This document shows, in pieces, positions 18,464-27,743 of a DNA stretch of 33,483 nucleotides. Numbering within the stretch: position 1 is the first letter of the stretch; the number at the start of each line of letters is the position of its first letter. The notes under the pieces are model-generated. The model saw nothing but the letters and a program-made list of their open reading frames with translations, was not told where the DNA came from and searched no databases. A program made the translations under genes and the position numbers. This DNA comes from Chthoniobacteraceae bacterium (GTDB lineage: Bacteria; Verrucomicrobiota; Verrucomicrobiia; Chthoniobacterales; Chthoniobacteraceae), in assembly GCA_947471505.1 (NCBI GenBank), contig CANIWM010000068.1:1-33483 (forward strand). Reading direction: 5' to 3'.

Positions 18464-20224
18464 CTACCGCGGGCGGGGTGGGCGGAGTTCTTCGTCGGAG
18501 AGTTTTCCGTCGCCGTTGGTGTCGAGTTTCTTGAGCGATTGCGTGGCGTTGCGCAGTTCTTCGGCGTCGATGGTTCCGTCGTTGTTTGCATCCAGCGCGG
18601 CGACTTCCGGGCGCGGCGGACGGGCGCTTTGCGGTCCTTCGCGCTCCGGTGGCGCATCGTTCGCGGATTCTCCGCTGCGCGTGTAGGTGACGTTCAGATC
18701 GGTGCTGCCGAGCGTGATGTCTTTGATGGCGGCGAGCAGGTTCTCGCGATTCACTTGCGCGGGCGGCGCGCTGAGCTTCGGCGAGTCGGACAGCGCGTAG
18801 AGCGTGAGCGTGTAGATTTTCTTGCCGGGGCCTTTGGAATGCGGCGGCTCGTAGCCGACTTGTCCTTTGAATCCCGTGCCGACTTTGCCCACGCCGGTCG
18901 CGGCTTTGGCGAGACTCGAGGTCGTCGCGGGGATGTCGTAGAGCGTCCAGTACCACTTCATGTCTCCCGGCCCCGGGACGTGGCTCATGATGAGCGCGAA
19001 GCTCTTCGTCCCCGCTGGCGCACCGGTCCATTCCAGCGGCGGAGTGACGCCTGCGCCGTCGCCGGTGAACTCCTTCGGCAGCTCGCCGCCTTCCTTCACG
19101 ACCGGGCTGCGCAAAATAAATCCGCCCGTGCGCGGGGCGGCGATGGGTGGTGCTTTGGGGGCGCTCTCGTTTGCGCCGGTGCCGTTTGGCCCGGGCCGTC
19201 GTCCTTGCCCGCCGCCGCCGCGCTGGCGCTGCGTGTAGGTTTCCTTCGATGTCCCGGCTGAACCGTTTTGGTATTCAAAAGGGAACGTCCCGTCTGCATT
19301 CACTGCGTAGAGAATTGCGCGCTTATCGCCGTTCACTTCGTAGCTCAGTTTGTAGTGGTTCGACGCGGCGCTCTCAAACGCAGTAACCTTCGCACCACGC
19401 AACGGCGCTCCGGCTCCGCGCACGCCGCCGGAAGCGCTGGGCTGCGGGTCCACCTGGCCGCCCGCTTCCACGACCTCGCCGTGGAATCCGCCGTTCACAA
19501 ACGGATACTTTTTCGAAGCGTGGTAGTGGTAGCCGAGCTTCGCATCGTCGTGACCGTTGAGCGCATCGAGCTTCGCGATCGGCGAGCCATCGGGCTCCGT
19601 GAGCCCGTAAATCGGGTAGCCGTCGAGCGCGTAGGCGATGGGCAGTTTCGGCCCGAGCACGGTCTGCAAATGAAGCGGCGCGGCGTGGTAGTGGTAATCA
19701 TCCGCGCGTCCGCAGTGGCCGCCCCATTCGTCGAGTTCGCCGATGTCTTGCGAGATTTCGCCGCGATTGTTCTGCGGATTGAAAATCGGGATGCCATTCG
19801 CAGCCAACGCAATCGCTCCGCGAAGAAAGCGGTTCTGGATCGAAGCCGGCTCGCGCGCCACGACGGGGTGCAGCGGAATACGCCACGCGTTTTCACCCGT
19901 GTAAGAATGCGGCAGCGGCACCTGCTGCTGCCACGCGGTGATGCCCACCATCATATTGTGCGACGGCATTCCGTTGCTCTCGATGAAAAGGAAGCGCTCA
20001 TCCCAACGCAGCGCGACCTTCGGAGCAAAAGCAGCAAACGCCGCCGCCTGCGCAGGACGCTTTGCAATCTCGATTGCGGTCGGAGCCGCCGTCCGTTGCG
20101 GAGCATTATTCTGGGCGAGAAAGAAAGCCGGCGTTGTCGCGGCAACATCGTGCGGACCGTTGTGGGCGCACACAGCGCGGGAAAGCGCGACAAGCGACGC
20201 TGCAATGAGTGGATTCGTTTTCAT
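18464..20224 (-). CDS. Secreted YHYH-PEBP-EF-hand fusion protein
   Basis: A 586-residue exported protein with three recognisable parts. From ATG 20224 a signal peptide (MKTNPLIAASLVALSRAVCA) is followed by a YHYH domain with the diagnostic YHYH at 177-180, GYPIYG, and a second GYHYHAS later. A Gly/Pro/Gln-rich linker (around 335-365) leads to a PEBP-like (YbhB/YbcL) domain from about 368, recognised by FTGDGAGVTPPLEWTGAP and MKWYWTLYDIP. The C-terminus carries two EF-hand-like calcium loops, LDANNDGTIDAEEL and LDTNGDGKLSDEEL. YHYH domains are of unknown function, PEBP domains bind small phospho-ligands, and EF-hands bind calcium. The combination suggests a calcium-responsive extracytoplasmic binding protein, which is inference. 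ATG 20236 is an alternative start four residues upstream. Divergent from the ThuA-like gene. Confidence 0.85.
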   Translation of the reverse strand: MKTNPLIAASLVALSRAVCAHNGPHDVAATTPAFFLAQNNAPQRTAAPTAIEIAKRPAQAAAFAAFAPKVALRWDERFLFIESNGMPSHNMMVGITAWQQQVPLPHSYTGENAWRIPLHPVVAREPASIQNRFLRGAIALAANGIPIFNPQNNRGEISQDIGELDEWGGHCGRADDYHYHAAPLHLQTVLGPKLPIAYALDGYPIYGLTEPDGSPIAKLDALNGHDDAKLGYHYHASKKYPFVNGGFHGEVVEAGGQVDPQPSASGGVRGAGAPLRGAKVTAFESAASNHYKLSYEVNGDKRAILYAVNADGTFPFEYQNGSAGTSKETYTQRQRGGGGQGRRPGPNGTGANESAPKAPPIAAPRTGGFILRSPVVKEGGELPKEFTGDGAGVTPPLEWTGAPAGTKSFALIMSHVPGPGDMKWYWTLYDIPATTSSLAKAATGVGKVGTGFKGQVGYEPPHSKGPGKKIYTLTLYALSDSPKLSAPPAQVNRENLLAAIKDITLGSTDLNVTYTRSGESANDAPPEREGPQSARPPRPEVAALDANNDGTIDAEELRNATQSLKKLDTNGDGKLSDEELRPPRPR

Positions 20225-20329
20225 CGCTGCCACCATGTCGCGGCGAACCTTTAGGAGCAATGAAGACGCAAATCCAGATTGAGTCTTTCGCACAGACCGC
20301 CCAGCGTCTCCCGTGAAAACCAACTCCAC

Positions 20330-21223
20330 ATGAACCGCCTTTTTCAAATCTCGCTCGCCTGTCTATTCACCACGTCACTCGCCTCGGCGGGCGATATCCG
20401 CGTCCTCATTTGGGACGAGCAGCAGCCGCAGCAGAAGGCGGGATATGGAGAAAAGTTTCTCGGCGAAACCATCGCCGCGCATCTCGCGAAACAACCCGGC
20501 ATCGTCGTAAAGACAACGAACCTCGAAGCGCCGGAGCAGGGCGTCGATGAAGCCACGCTCGACGCAACCGACGTGATCATTTGGTGGGGTCACGTGAAGC
20601 ATGCGCAACTCACCAATGCGAACGCCGAGCGTGTCGCACAGCGCGTCCGTGAAGGCCGGCTTTCGCTCGTCGCGCTGCACTCCGCGCATTGGGCGAAGCC
20701 GTTTGTCCGGCTCATGCAGGACCGCGCGAAATCCGACGCCGTCCTGCAATTACCGGAAGCGGAACGCGCCACGGCAAAGTGGGAGTTCACGAACGAAGCG
20801 CCGTTTGGGAAAGGCGTGAAAGCAGACGCAAAGCTCACGCCTTTTGTGGAAAAGACCGACGCCGGATACCGACTCACACTGCCCGCATGTGTCTTCCCCG
20901 CATGGAGGGCGGACGCCGCGCCGAGCCACGTCACTACACTCCTTCCCACGCACCCGATTGCAGAAGGGCTCCCAGCAAAATGGGACGTGACCCAGACGGA
21001 GATGTATTCCGAGCCGTTCCACGTCCCACCGCCGGACGAGGTTGTCTTTGAAGAGCGCTGGGACAAAGGCGAGCACTTCCGCAGCGGTTGCGTGTGGAAG
21101 GTCGGCAAAGGCCGCGTCTTTTACTTCCGCCCCGGACACGAAACGTACGGCGTGTATCAGCAAGCTGAGCCGTTGCGTGTGATGACGAATGCCGTCCGCT
21201 GGCTCGGCGTGCCTGCGAAGTAG
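20330..21223 (+). CDS. Secreted ThuA-like domain protein
   Basis: A 297-residue exported ThuA-like protein with a class I glutamine amidotransferase-like fold. ATG 20330 gives a signal peptide MNRLFQISLACLFTTSLASA cut near residue 20; an open frame upstream to 20279 lacks this. Family segments are IIWWGHVKH at 83-91, ALHSAHWAKPF at 115-125, and GRVFYFRPGHETYGVY near the C-terminus. ThuA was described in trehalose utilisation, but secreted ThuA-like proteins of the PVC group have no settled activity. It faces the YHYH fusion across a 105-nt divergent region and is followed 54 nt later by deoC on the same strand, so the two may share a transcript. Confidence 0.86.
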   Translation: MNRLFQISLACLFTTSLASAGDIRVLIWDEQQPQQKAGYGEKFLGETIAAHLAKQPGIVVKTTNLEAPEQGVDEATLDATDVIIWWGHVKHAQLTNANAERVAQRVREGRLSLVALHSAHWAKPFVRLMQDRAKSDAVLQLPEAERATAKWEFTNEAPFGKGVKADAKLTPFVEKTDAGYRLTLPACVFPAWRADAAPSHVTTLLPTHPIAEGLPAKWDVTQTEMYSEPFHVPPPDEVVFEERWDKGEHFRSGCVWKVGKGRVFYFRPGHETYGVYQQAEPLRVMTNAVRWLGVPAK

Positions 21224-21277
21224 AGTCGCTCGCGCTGGCGGGTGGACGAACTCTGCGGAAGCCCCTAAAAGGTCGCC

Positions 21278-22060
21278 ATGAAATACACGTACTCCGATCT
21301 CGCGAAGATGATCGACCACTCGCTCCTTCACCCCACGATGACCGACGCCGACCTCGAAGCGGGCTGCAAACTTGCCGCGAAATACCAGGTCGCATCCGTC
21401 TGCATCAAACCCTACGCCGTGAAGCAAGCCGTCGAGTGGCTCGCAGGCTCGGGCGTCCTCGTCGGCTGCGTCATCGGCTTCCCCCACGGCAACAGCGCGA
21501 CGGAATCCAAGCGGTACGAAACCCGCCTCGCATGCAAAGATGGCGCGGCGGAAATCGACATGGTCGTCAATCTCGGCAAAGCACTCAGCGGCGATTGGGG
21601 CTACGTCGAAGCCGACGTCAAAGCCGTGTGCGACGAAGCCCACAGCCACGGCGCGAAAGTAAAAGTCATCTTTGAAAACGACTACCTCACCGTCGGCGGC
21701 GCGGGACTCAGCAGTGATGATTTCAAGCGCAAGCTCTGCGAACTCTGCGAGCGCGCGGGAGCCGATTGGGTCAAGACCAGCACCGGCTACGGCTTCGTCA
21801 AACAGCCCGACGGCAGCTACAATTACAAAGGCGCAACCGAGCACGACCTCGCCCTCATGCGCGCCAGTTGCAGCGAGAAAGTGCAGGTAAAAGCCGCGGG
21901 CGGCGTGCGCGATTTGGACGGCCTCATCAAAGTCCGCGACCTCGGCGGCAGTCGCTGCGGAGCCACCGCCACCGCCGCAATGATGGACGACTACCGCAAG
22001 CGCGAAGCCGCAGGCACGCTCGATTCCGCCGCCGGAAAAATCGGCGCGGGCGGATACTGA
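21278..22060 (+). CDS. deoC: Deoxyribose-phosphate aldolase
   Basis: A 260-residue DeoC, which cleaves 2-deoxyribose-5-phosphate to acetaldehyde and glyceraldehyde-3-phosphate in deoxynucleoside breakdown; cytoplasmic TIM barrel. Catalytic residues are visible: the Schiff-base lysine K166 in DWVKTSTGYG, the second lysine K205 in VKAAGGVR, and D94 in AEIDMVVNLG. A Shine-Dalgarno-like AAAAGG lies five nt before the ATG. Length and motifs are complete. No other deo genes are adjacent; the gene upstream is ThuA-like. Confidence 0.95.
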   Translation: MKYTYSDLAKMIDHSLLHPTMTDADLEAGCKLAAKYQVASVCIKPYAVKQAVEWLAGSGVLVGCVIGFPHGNSATESKRYETRLACKDGAAEIDMVVNLGKALSGDWGYVEADVKAVCDEAHSHGAKVKVIFENDYLTVGGAGLSSDDFKRKLCELCERAGADWVKTSTGYGFVKQPDGSYNYKGATEHDLALMRASCSEKVQVKAAGGVRDLDGLIKVRDLGGSRCGATATAAMMDDYRKREAAGTLDSAAGKIGAGGY

Positions 22061-22171
22061 GTTTCAACGCGATGCGATGACTCGCCTTCGCAGTCCCGTG
22101 ATTCTCAAACGGACCACGAACGAAAGCGCCCCTCGAAGTAAATCAACTCGGACTCAATACGACGCCACCGA

Positions 22172-25100
22172 TCACTTCGCGGACAATTGATGAATCGTCC
22201 CGTGGATGGATCGTTCAACGGCAGTCCCGCTGGGCGACGTGAGTTTTGTGTTCAACTCGTAGCATTGCGTCGGGGCGAGGTCGGGGATTTCGAGCGTTAT
22301 GGTGCGTCCGTCTGCGCTGAACCTCACAGCGCGGATGGAAAGCGCGCGTTCATCGTAGTGTTTCGAGCCGTATTTGGCGCTGCGCTGGAGGGACCACACC
22401 TTCATCGCGCAGTCCCTCACGTCCACACGGTCAAACGGGTCACTAAAAGTCACGGTCAGCTCGCCCTTCGCTGCGTGGATGGCGACGGGGACGTGCGCGG
22501 GTTTTTCGCTGCGGCGGATGCGATGGAAGCCGCCGGGTGCGGTGGCGTTACCGGCCCAAGCAAACATGCCGCATGTGTAGAGAGAACCATCCGCGGCAAA
22601 GCGTCCGCGCATGATGCCGGTGGCGAAGGCTGGCATCGGCAGTTCACACACACCGCCCTGCCACTGGTCGGCGACTGCTTCATTCGGAACGATGAAGGCG
22701 CGACCTGTACCATAGCTGAGATTCAGCAGCGAACCGCCGAGTGAACCCCACGCATTCTTCGGCACCCACAGCAGTTCCGCGGGGCTGCGGTCCTTGTTGT
22801 TTGTGATCCACACCATCGGCTGCTCCATCGCGGAGTCGGCGGTATCGGTGACGCTCGTGTAGCCAAACATGTTGCCGTAGAAGCCGCCCACTTTCACGCG
22901 GTTAATGCGGTTCTTCGGCGTCCAGAATCCTTCCTGGTCCGTGACGAAAAAAGTGCCGTCGTCATTGAGACACACGCCATTCGCGGCGCGGAATCCCGTG
23001 GCGAGGATGTCCGTGCGCGCACCGTCCGCACTCACGCGCAGCAGCGTGCCGTGATGAGGCACGACAGAGTCGAGCGCGTGGCGTCCGGACTTCGCGTAGT
23101 AAAAATTACCCGCGGCATCGGTCTGCAGGCCCATCGCGAATTCGTGGAAATGCTCGGTGACTTGCGCGTCGTCGTTGAAGCACTCGATGAAGTCGATCTC
23201 GCCGTCACTATTGAGATCGCGCAGTCGCGCGATCTGGTCGCGGCACGTGATGAAAAGATCCTCGCCGCGAAACTTCACGCCGAGCGGCTGGAAGAGTCCG
23301 CTCGCGATGCGCCGCCACGTCAACTTCGCGGGAGCCTTCTCCATCACGCCATCCACGCGCCACACGTCGCCATTCCACATTGCGACGATGGCCGCCTTTC
23401 CATCCGGCGTGAAATCGAAGCCGCCGGGGCGCAGCCAGCTTTGCCACGGATTGTCGATTGGAAGCGGGAAGGTGTCGGCGATGAATGCGCCGTCGGTCTT
23501 GCCCGCTTCGGAAGTCGTGGTCACTTCCTGCGTCCACTGCCGCGGCCCGCCGTGCGTGAGCGGTTCGAGATCGAGCGGTGCGGTGAATGTTTTCGCGAGC
23601 GCGTCGAGCGAAGCGGGATCGGCTTTGGAGATGAAGAGGCGGGTCTTCGCTCCGTAGGGCAGGCTGGCGACCCAGAAGCCGCCTTCTTTTTTTAATTCAC
23701 CGTCACCGCGCAGAGTGACGTTCACGCTGTCGGGAGCGACGCGGAGAAGAGGCGGTATGTAAACTGACGTCAAAAACGGCACGATGTTTATGGTGCGCGT
23801 GAATACCGGCGTCGCTCCGTAATCAATCCATCCCGGCGATTCCAACACAGGTATGAAATCGTAAATTTTCCAGGCAAGCACCACGCGGTTTCCATTTTCA
23901 TACACGCCCTCGAACTTCGCCCACTCGCGCGGCAGCGGGCCATAGCGTTTGCCGTCCTTGCCGAGGACGCGCGCGTCGTCATCCCATTTCCCCTGCGGCG
24001 AAGCCCAGCCGGGGCCGACGGGATTGATGAAATTCTTCTCGCCTGTGAGCGAGGTGTGCGAGCCGTGGCTGCCGTCGAATGCGATCCCTTTCCAATCCAC
24101 AAAATCTCCCGTGGTCGCCGTCGCCACGCGCATCGTGTCGTGATCGTAGATCATCCACGCGCGCCCCTTGCTCACGCCGCCGGGTCCGTCGTCGAGGCGG
24201 ATGGCGATGCCCTTTTGCGCGATGTTTCCGGGCGCGACTTGATACGTCCAAAACAGCGCCGGCCCGAGGTCCATGCGTTTGTATGGCGGCAACGAGCGAT
24301 CCTCTTTTTCCGCCTCCACGCGCACGAGCCCGCGCGGCAGCGAGGCGAGGTCGAACTTCACGTACTGCGAAGGATTGTGCGGCTTCAGGAACGTCTCGCG
24401 GATGTATTGGATCACCGCGTATTTCTGCGCCGTCGTGTATTGCGGCTGCGGAACCATCTGGCCGAAACCCTTCGTCAAAGTCGTGTGCATCGAGAGCGGG
24501 TCCGCGCCGTTTTTGAACGCGCCCTCCGCGAACCGCAGCGCCGTCGGCAGCGAGCCGGGCTGCTCCTTCGTGCCGTGGCAAACCACGCACAGCGTCTTGT
24601 AAATCTCCGCGCCCTCCGCGAGCGTCTTGTCGTTCCAGCCTCCCACGATCTCCGCGTGGTCGCTGCGTTCGAGCGCCTGCATCCATGCAGCCTTCACGGT
24701 CACGCCAGCCGCAGGTTCGATCACCGGCCTGCTACCACCGGCCCCCGGTGTGTGGGTAAAGTCCGGCGTGTTCGCGCCTACGCCGTCCGCTTTGAAAAGC
24801 AACGCGACCTCCGCGTCCGGCAGCGCCCGCGACCACACGCGCACGCTGGCGATTTTCCCTTTCGCAAAATCCCCCGCGAAGTCCGACGCGGCGCGTCCCA
24901 CTTTGAAAACATGCCCCGCCACATCCGGCTTCGAGAACGTCGCCTCCTCTGCGATGACCTTCCCATCCAGCCACAGCTTCGCCGCGCCACCGCGCACCGT
25001 GAGCACGGCAGTGTGCGGCTTGCCATCGCTCACTTTCCCGCCGCCGGACATCTCGCCGAGCCAGCCAATGTCATACACGAGCCGCCCGTCGCGGATGAAA

Positions 25101-25546
25101 AACGCTTTCGCGTTCGCCTCCCATTTCCCCTTCGGCGCGCATTTGGAAAACAAAGTCCCTTCCCCGCGTGTCTCGAATTTCGCCACCGCCGTGAAGTCCG
25201 TGCCGAGGTCCAGCTTCGCATCGGGGAACTCCGCCGCGCCACTCGCCGAAAGCCCCGCGATTTCCTCCGGCCCGCGCACGAGCTTCCCGCCCGACCACAC
25301 GCGCAGCACCGGCACGCCCTTCGCCGGTTGCTCGACCGCGATGTCGTGTTCCGCGCCCGTCGTCAGGGGCACAGCGAAGTCTTTTCCGAGCCGCACCGTT
25401 CCTCCGCCCGGCGACGAAAACTCGACATGCAGCCGGAAGTTCACCGGCAACTCTGCCGCATCCAGCGACATGGCATCGCGCGGCGGCGCGGCGAAAGAAA
25501 GCGAGGCTGCAAGGGCAAACACGTGTGCGGTAAAGCGTTTCATCAT
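22172..25546 (-). CDS. Secreted LamG-cytochrome c-DUF6797 propeller protein
   Basis: A 1124-residue exported haem-type protein, third gene of a minus-strand operon. A signal peptide begins MMKRFTAHVFALAASLSFAA. A LamG/concanavalin-like domain at about 85-255 has SVRVWSRALPDAEVALLF near its end. A c-type cytochrome domain carries CVVCH at 320-324. A DUF6797-type segment follows, with DHDTMRVATATTGDFVDW and GIAFDGSHGSHTS. A large propeller-like region in the C-terminal half contains LNSDGEIDFIECFNDD and NGVCLNDDGTFFVTDQEGFW. These proteins are common in the PVC group and are thought to act in extracytoplasmic oxidation, with no defined substrate. It starts 25 nt after the stop of the upstream cytochrome protein, so co-expression is likely. 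Confidence 0.85.
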   Translation of the reverse strand: MMKRFTAHVFALAASLSFAAPPRDAMSLDAAELPVNFRLHVEFSSPGGGTVRLGKDFAVPLTTGAEHDIAVEQPAKGVPVLRVWSGGKLVRGPEEIAGLSASGAAEFPDAKLDLGTDFTAVAKFETRGEGTLFSKCAPKGKWEANAKAFFIRDGRLVYDIGWLGEMSGGGKVSDGKPHTAVLTVRGGAAKLWLDGKVIAEEATFSKPDVAGHVFKVGRAASDFAGDFAKGKIASVRVWSRALPDAEVALLFKADGVGANTPDFTHTPGAGGSRPVIEPAAGVTVKAAWMQALERSDHAEIVGGWNDKTLAEGAEIYKTLCVVCHGTKEQPGSLPTALRFAEGAFKNGADPLSMHTTLTKGFGQMVPQPQYTTAQKYAVIQYIRETFLKPHNPSQYVKFDLASLPRGLVRVEAEKEDRSLPPYKRMDLGPALFWTYQVAPGNIAQKGIAIRLDDGPGGVSKGRAWMIYDHDTMRVATATTGDFVDWKGIAFDGSHGSHTSLTGEKNFINPVGPGWASPQGKWDDDARVLGKDGKRYGPLPREWAKFEGVYENGNRVVLAWKIYDFIPVLESPGWIDYGATPVFTRTINIVPFLTSVYIPPLLRVAPDSVNVTLRGDGELKKEGGFWVASLPYGAKTRLFISKADPASLDALAKTFTAPLDLEPLTHGGPRQWTQEVTTTSEAGKTDGAFIADTFPLPIDNPWQSWLRPGGFDFTPDGKAAIVAMWNGDVWRVDGVMEKAPAKLTWRRIASGLFQPLGVKFRGEDLFITCRDQIARLRDLNSDGEIDFIECFNDDAQVTEHFHEFAMGLQTDAAGNFYYAKSGRHALDSVVPHHGTLLRVSADGARTDILATGFRAANGVCLNDDGTFFVTDQEGFWTPKNRINRVKVGGFYGNMFGYTSVTDTADSAMEQPMVWITNNKDRSPAELLWVPKNAWGSLGGSLLNLSYGTGRAFIVPNEAVADQWQGGVCELPMPAFATGIMRGRFAADGSLYTCGMFAWAGNATAPGGFHRIRRSEKPAHVPVAIHAAKGELTVTFSDPFDRVDVRDCAMKVWSLQRSAKYGSKHYDERALSIRAVRFSADGRTITLEIPDLAPTQCYELNTKLTSPSGTAVERSIHGTIHQLSAK

Positions 25547-25571
25547 AATGGCAAATTTCCAAAACTGCGTC

Positions 25572-27743
25572 TCACTTGCCCAGTTTCTGTTTGCTGAGCG
25601 CCTTTAGTTCTTCGTGCGTCCACGGAGTTTTCCGGTCGGCGGATTCCTTGCGGGCGAGGGCGATCTCAGCGGCAGCCACCGGTTGTTTCCAAGAGTGCCA
25701 GCGCTGGCCGATGAAGTTTAGGACGCTAGCGAGTTGGTCGTCATTGTATGCTCCTTCCAAGGGAAGCATCAGACCTTCACCGTAGGCCACGCCGTCGATG
25801 GGGCCGGTCTGTCCTTTGAGTAGGATACGCGCGAGGATGTCCGTATTGCCCCCGCGCTTGAACCACTCAGATTTCGCGAGTGGCGGCGCGAGAAGCTTGT
25901 CCGCCGCCAACACGCCTTTGCCATCGGGCCCGTGGCAAGTGGTGCAGAGCGTTTCGTAGATTTGTTTTCCTTGTTTTCCCGACTCACTCAGCACCGTGAG
26001 CTGTGTGTCGGCTGCTTCTTTTTCCAGCAGGGCGAGGATGATGGGAGCAGGCTTCGCGGTCAGCTCCGACGGTGGGCTCTGTCCTGCGGCGCGGTATGCG
26101 AGAAATATCTGGGTTCGGACTTGGGCGTCGGCGTCACCGAGCATGGCCGCGAGGGTTTTAGCGATGTCGGCGTCCTTGTTGACGAGCAGCGACTCGGCGA
26201 GTTGGACGGCAGCGCGGCGGACTCGTGGGCTCTCGTGTTTCGTCGCGGCGATGATGGTTTCCTTGGGCAACGCGTCCAGTCCTCGAAGTGTCCACATGGC
26301 GTGGATGCGAGCGTTCACCTCCGCGTGGCTCGCAGCCATCGCCGTGAGCGCAGGAACGACGGCTTTATCGGCGCGTGAGACGAGGAGCATCTGCGCAGTG
26401 TCACGCCACCAACCGCTGGCGTGCGCGAGGTGGGGGACGAGTTGCGCGGGGGTCTCATCGAGCATGTGAGGCTGCGGGCCGGGCTGTTTTCCATCGGGCA
26501 CCATGCGGTAGATGCGGCCGTGCCGGAATACTTTGAGCATCCCCCATTTTTTTACGCGGTGATAGCGGGCAACCCACTCCACATTATTCCCCTCGGTAGG
26601 AAACCACGCCTTTTCCTGAATGATTCCGCGATACAGATCGGAGAAGACGAGCGAGCCATCCGGCGCAGTCTCGCTCCACACCGGGCGAAAATAGGCGTCG
26701 GTGCTGCGGATGAATTCGCTCTTCGGAAACGCGTTGTCGGCCACGCCGAGTCCGTCTTTCCAGTCTATCGTACTCATCCGCATCAAGCGCCCGACAGGCT
26801 CGCAAGTCACCACTCGCCCGTAAAACTCCGGCATGAGTGGACTGCGCAAAACTGTCTGCCCGCAGCACGCGGAGAAATCCTTCAGCACCCGCTGCGCGTC
26901 GGTCTTGTAGCCGCCGGAAGACTGGTCCCAAACTTTACACGCCGCATACGGAATCTCGTAGCCCGGCGCGTGCTCGTTCAGTTTCAAAATGGGGTAGCCA
27001 GCAGGGAGCTGGAACGAGTGCGCGGGATTCGCGCCGCCCGCCCAAGTGCAGAAAAGCCGGCCATCGTCATCGCGAGCGAGACCCCACTGGCTGATGCGCC
27101 CGATGGAATGTTTGCCGTCGCTCAGCTTCCCGTCGGCGTAGCGAAAGCGGTGGTCGTTTGTGCAAATCGTGTTGTCGAGGTTCCACACCATGCCGGAGTT
27201 TTGGTGCTCGATGTTGCCACCGTTCGCGCCGCCTTCGTAAGCCAGTTCTCGGCGGTCGGAAACGCCGTCCTTGTTATCGTCAAAGTAAGCCCACACCGAG
27301 TTCGAGCCCGTGAAATTCACAAGCACACGGTCGTGCAGCGGGAGCACGTTGCGAGGGAGAACGACGTTATCAATGAACACCGTGCGCTTATCCATGACGC
27401 CGTCGCCGTCGGTATCCACGAGCTTCACCACGCGACTCACCGGGTCGAGCTGCTTCGTCGCGTGCTCGTCCTGCATGTAAGTGCGCCACTCGCACACGTA
27501 GAGAGCGCCATTTCCATCGAACGCAAAGCTCGCGGGCTCCTCGACCATCGGCTCGCTCGCGATGCACTCCAACCGGTAGCCCTTGGGGATTTCGATAGTC
27601 TTGATCGCCTCGGCGGGAGATAGCGGCGGAAAGGTGCTGTCGGGATTCCAGCCTTCTTCCTTCTGCGCAAATAGAGCGCCGCCAGTGGTGAGCAAGACTA
27701 GGGCAAGGACTGAGGTGAATGGATTCATCGGCTTACGGTTCAT
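25572..27743 (-). CDS. Secreted propeller-HEAT-cytochrome c (PVC-type CxxCH) protein
   Basis: A 723-residue exported protein of the PVC-type haem-binding CxxCH family. The chosen start, ATG 27743, overlaps the upstream gene's stop as ATGA and gives MNRKPMNPFTSVLALVLLTT, a signal peptide with cleavage after FAQ or nearby. A beta-propeller region (about 45-420) opens with IPKGYRLECIASEPMVEEP and includes VKLVDTDGDGVMDKRTVF, a calcium-loop-like segment. HEAT-like repeats at about 440-570 (SPRVRRAAVQLAESLL, DADAQVRTQIFLAYRAAG) lead to a C-terminal cytochrome c domain with CTTCH at 600-604. The architecture suggests sugar- or alcohol-type oxidation with electron transfer to the haem; the substrate is unknown. 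An open frame continues 17 codons upstream but runs into the preceding gene. Confidence 0.87.
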   Translation of the reverse strand: MNRKPMNPFTSVLALVLLTTGGALFAQKEEGWNPDSTFPPLSPAEAIKTIEIPKGYRLECIASEPMVEEPASFAFDGNGALYVCEWRTYMQDEHATKQLDPVSRVVKLVDTDGDGVMDKRTVFIDNVVLPRNVLPLHDRVLVNFTGSNSVWAYFDDNKDGVSDRRELAYEGGANGGNIEHQNSGMVWNLDNTICTNDHRFRYADGKLSDGKHSIGRISQWGLARDDDGRLFCTWAGGANPAHSFQLPAGYPILKLNEHAPGYEIPYAACKVWDQSSGGYKTDAQRVLKDFSACCGQTVLRSPLMPEFYGRVVTCEPVGRLMRMSTIDWKDGLGVADNAFPKSEFIRSTDAYFRPVWSETAPDGSLVFSDLYRGIIQEKAWFPTEGNNVEWVARYHRVKKWGMLKVFRHGRIYRMVPDGKQPGPQPHMLDETPAQLVPHLAHASGWWRDTAQMLLVSRADKAVVPALTAMAASHAEVNARIHAMWTLRGLDALPKETIIAATKHESPRVRRAAVQLAESLLVNKDADIAKTLAAMLGDADAQVRTQIFLAYRAAGQSPPSELTAKPAPIILALLEKEAADTQLTVLSESGKQGKQIYETLCTTCHGPDGKGVLAADKLLAPPLAKSEWFKRGGNTDILARILLKGQTGPIDGVAYGEGLMLPLEGAYNDDQLASVLNFIGQRWHSWKQPVAAAEIALARKESADRKTPWTHEELKALSKQKLGK

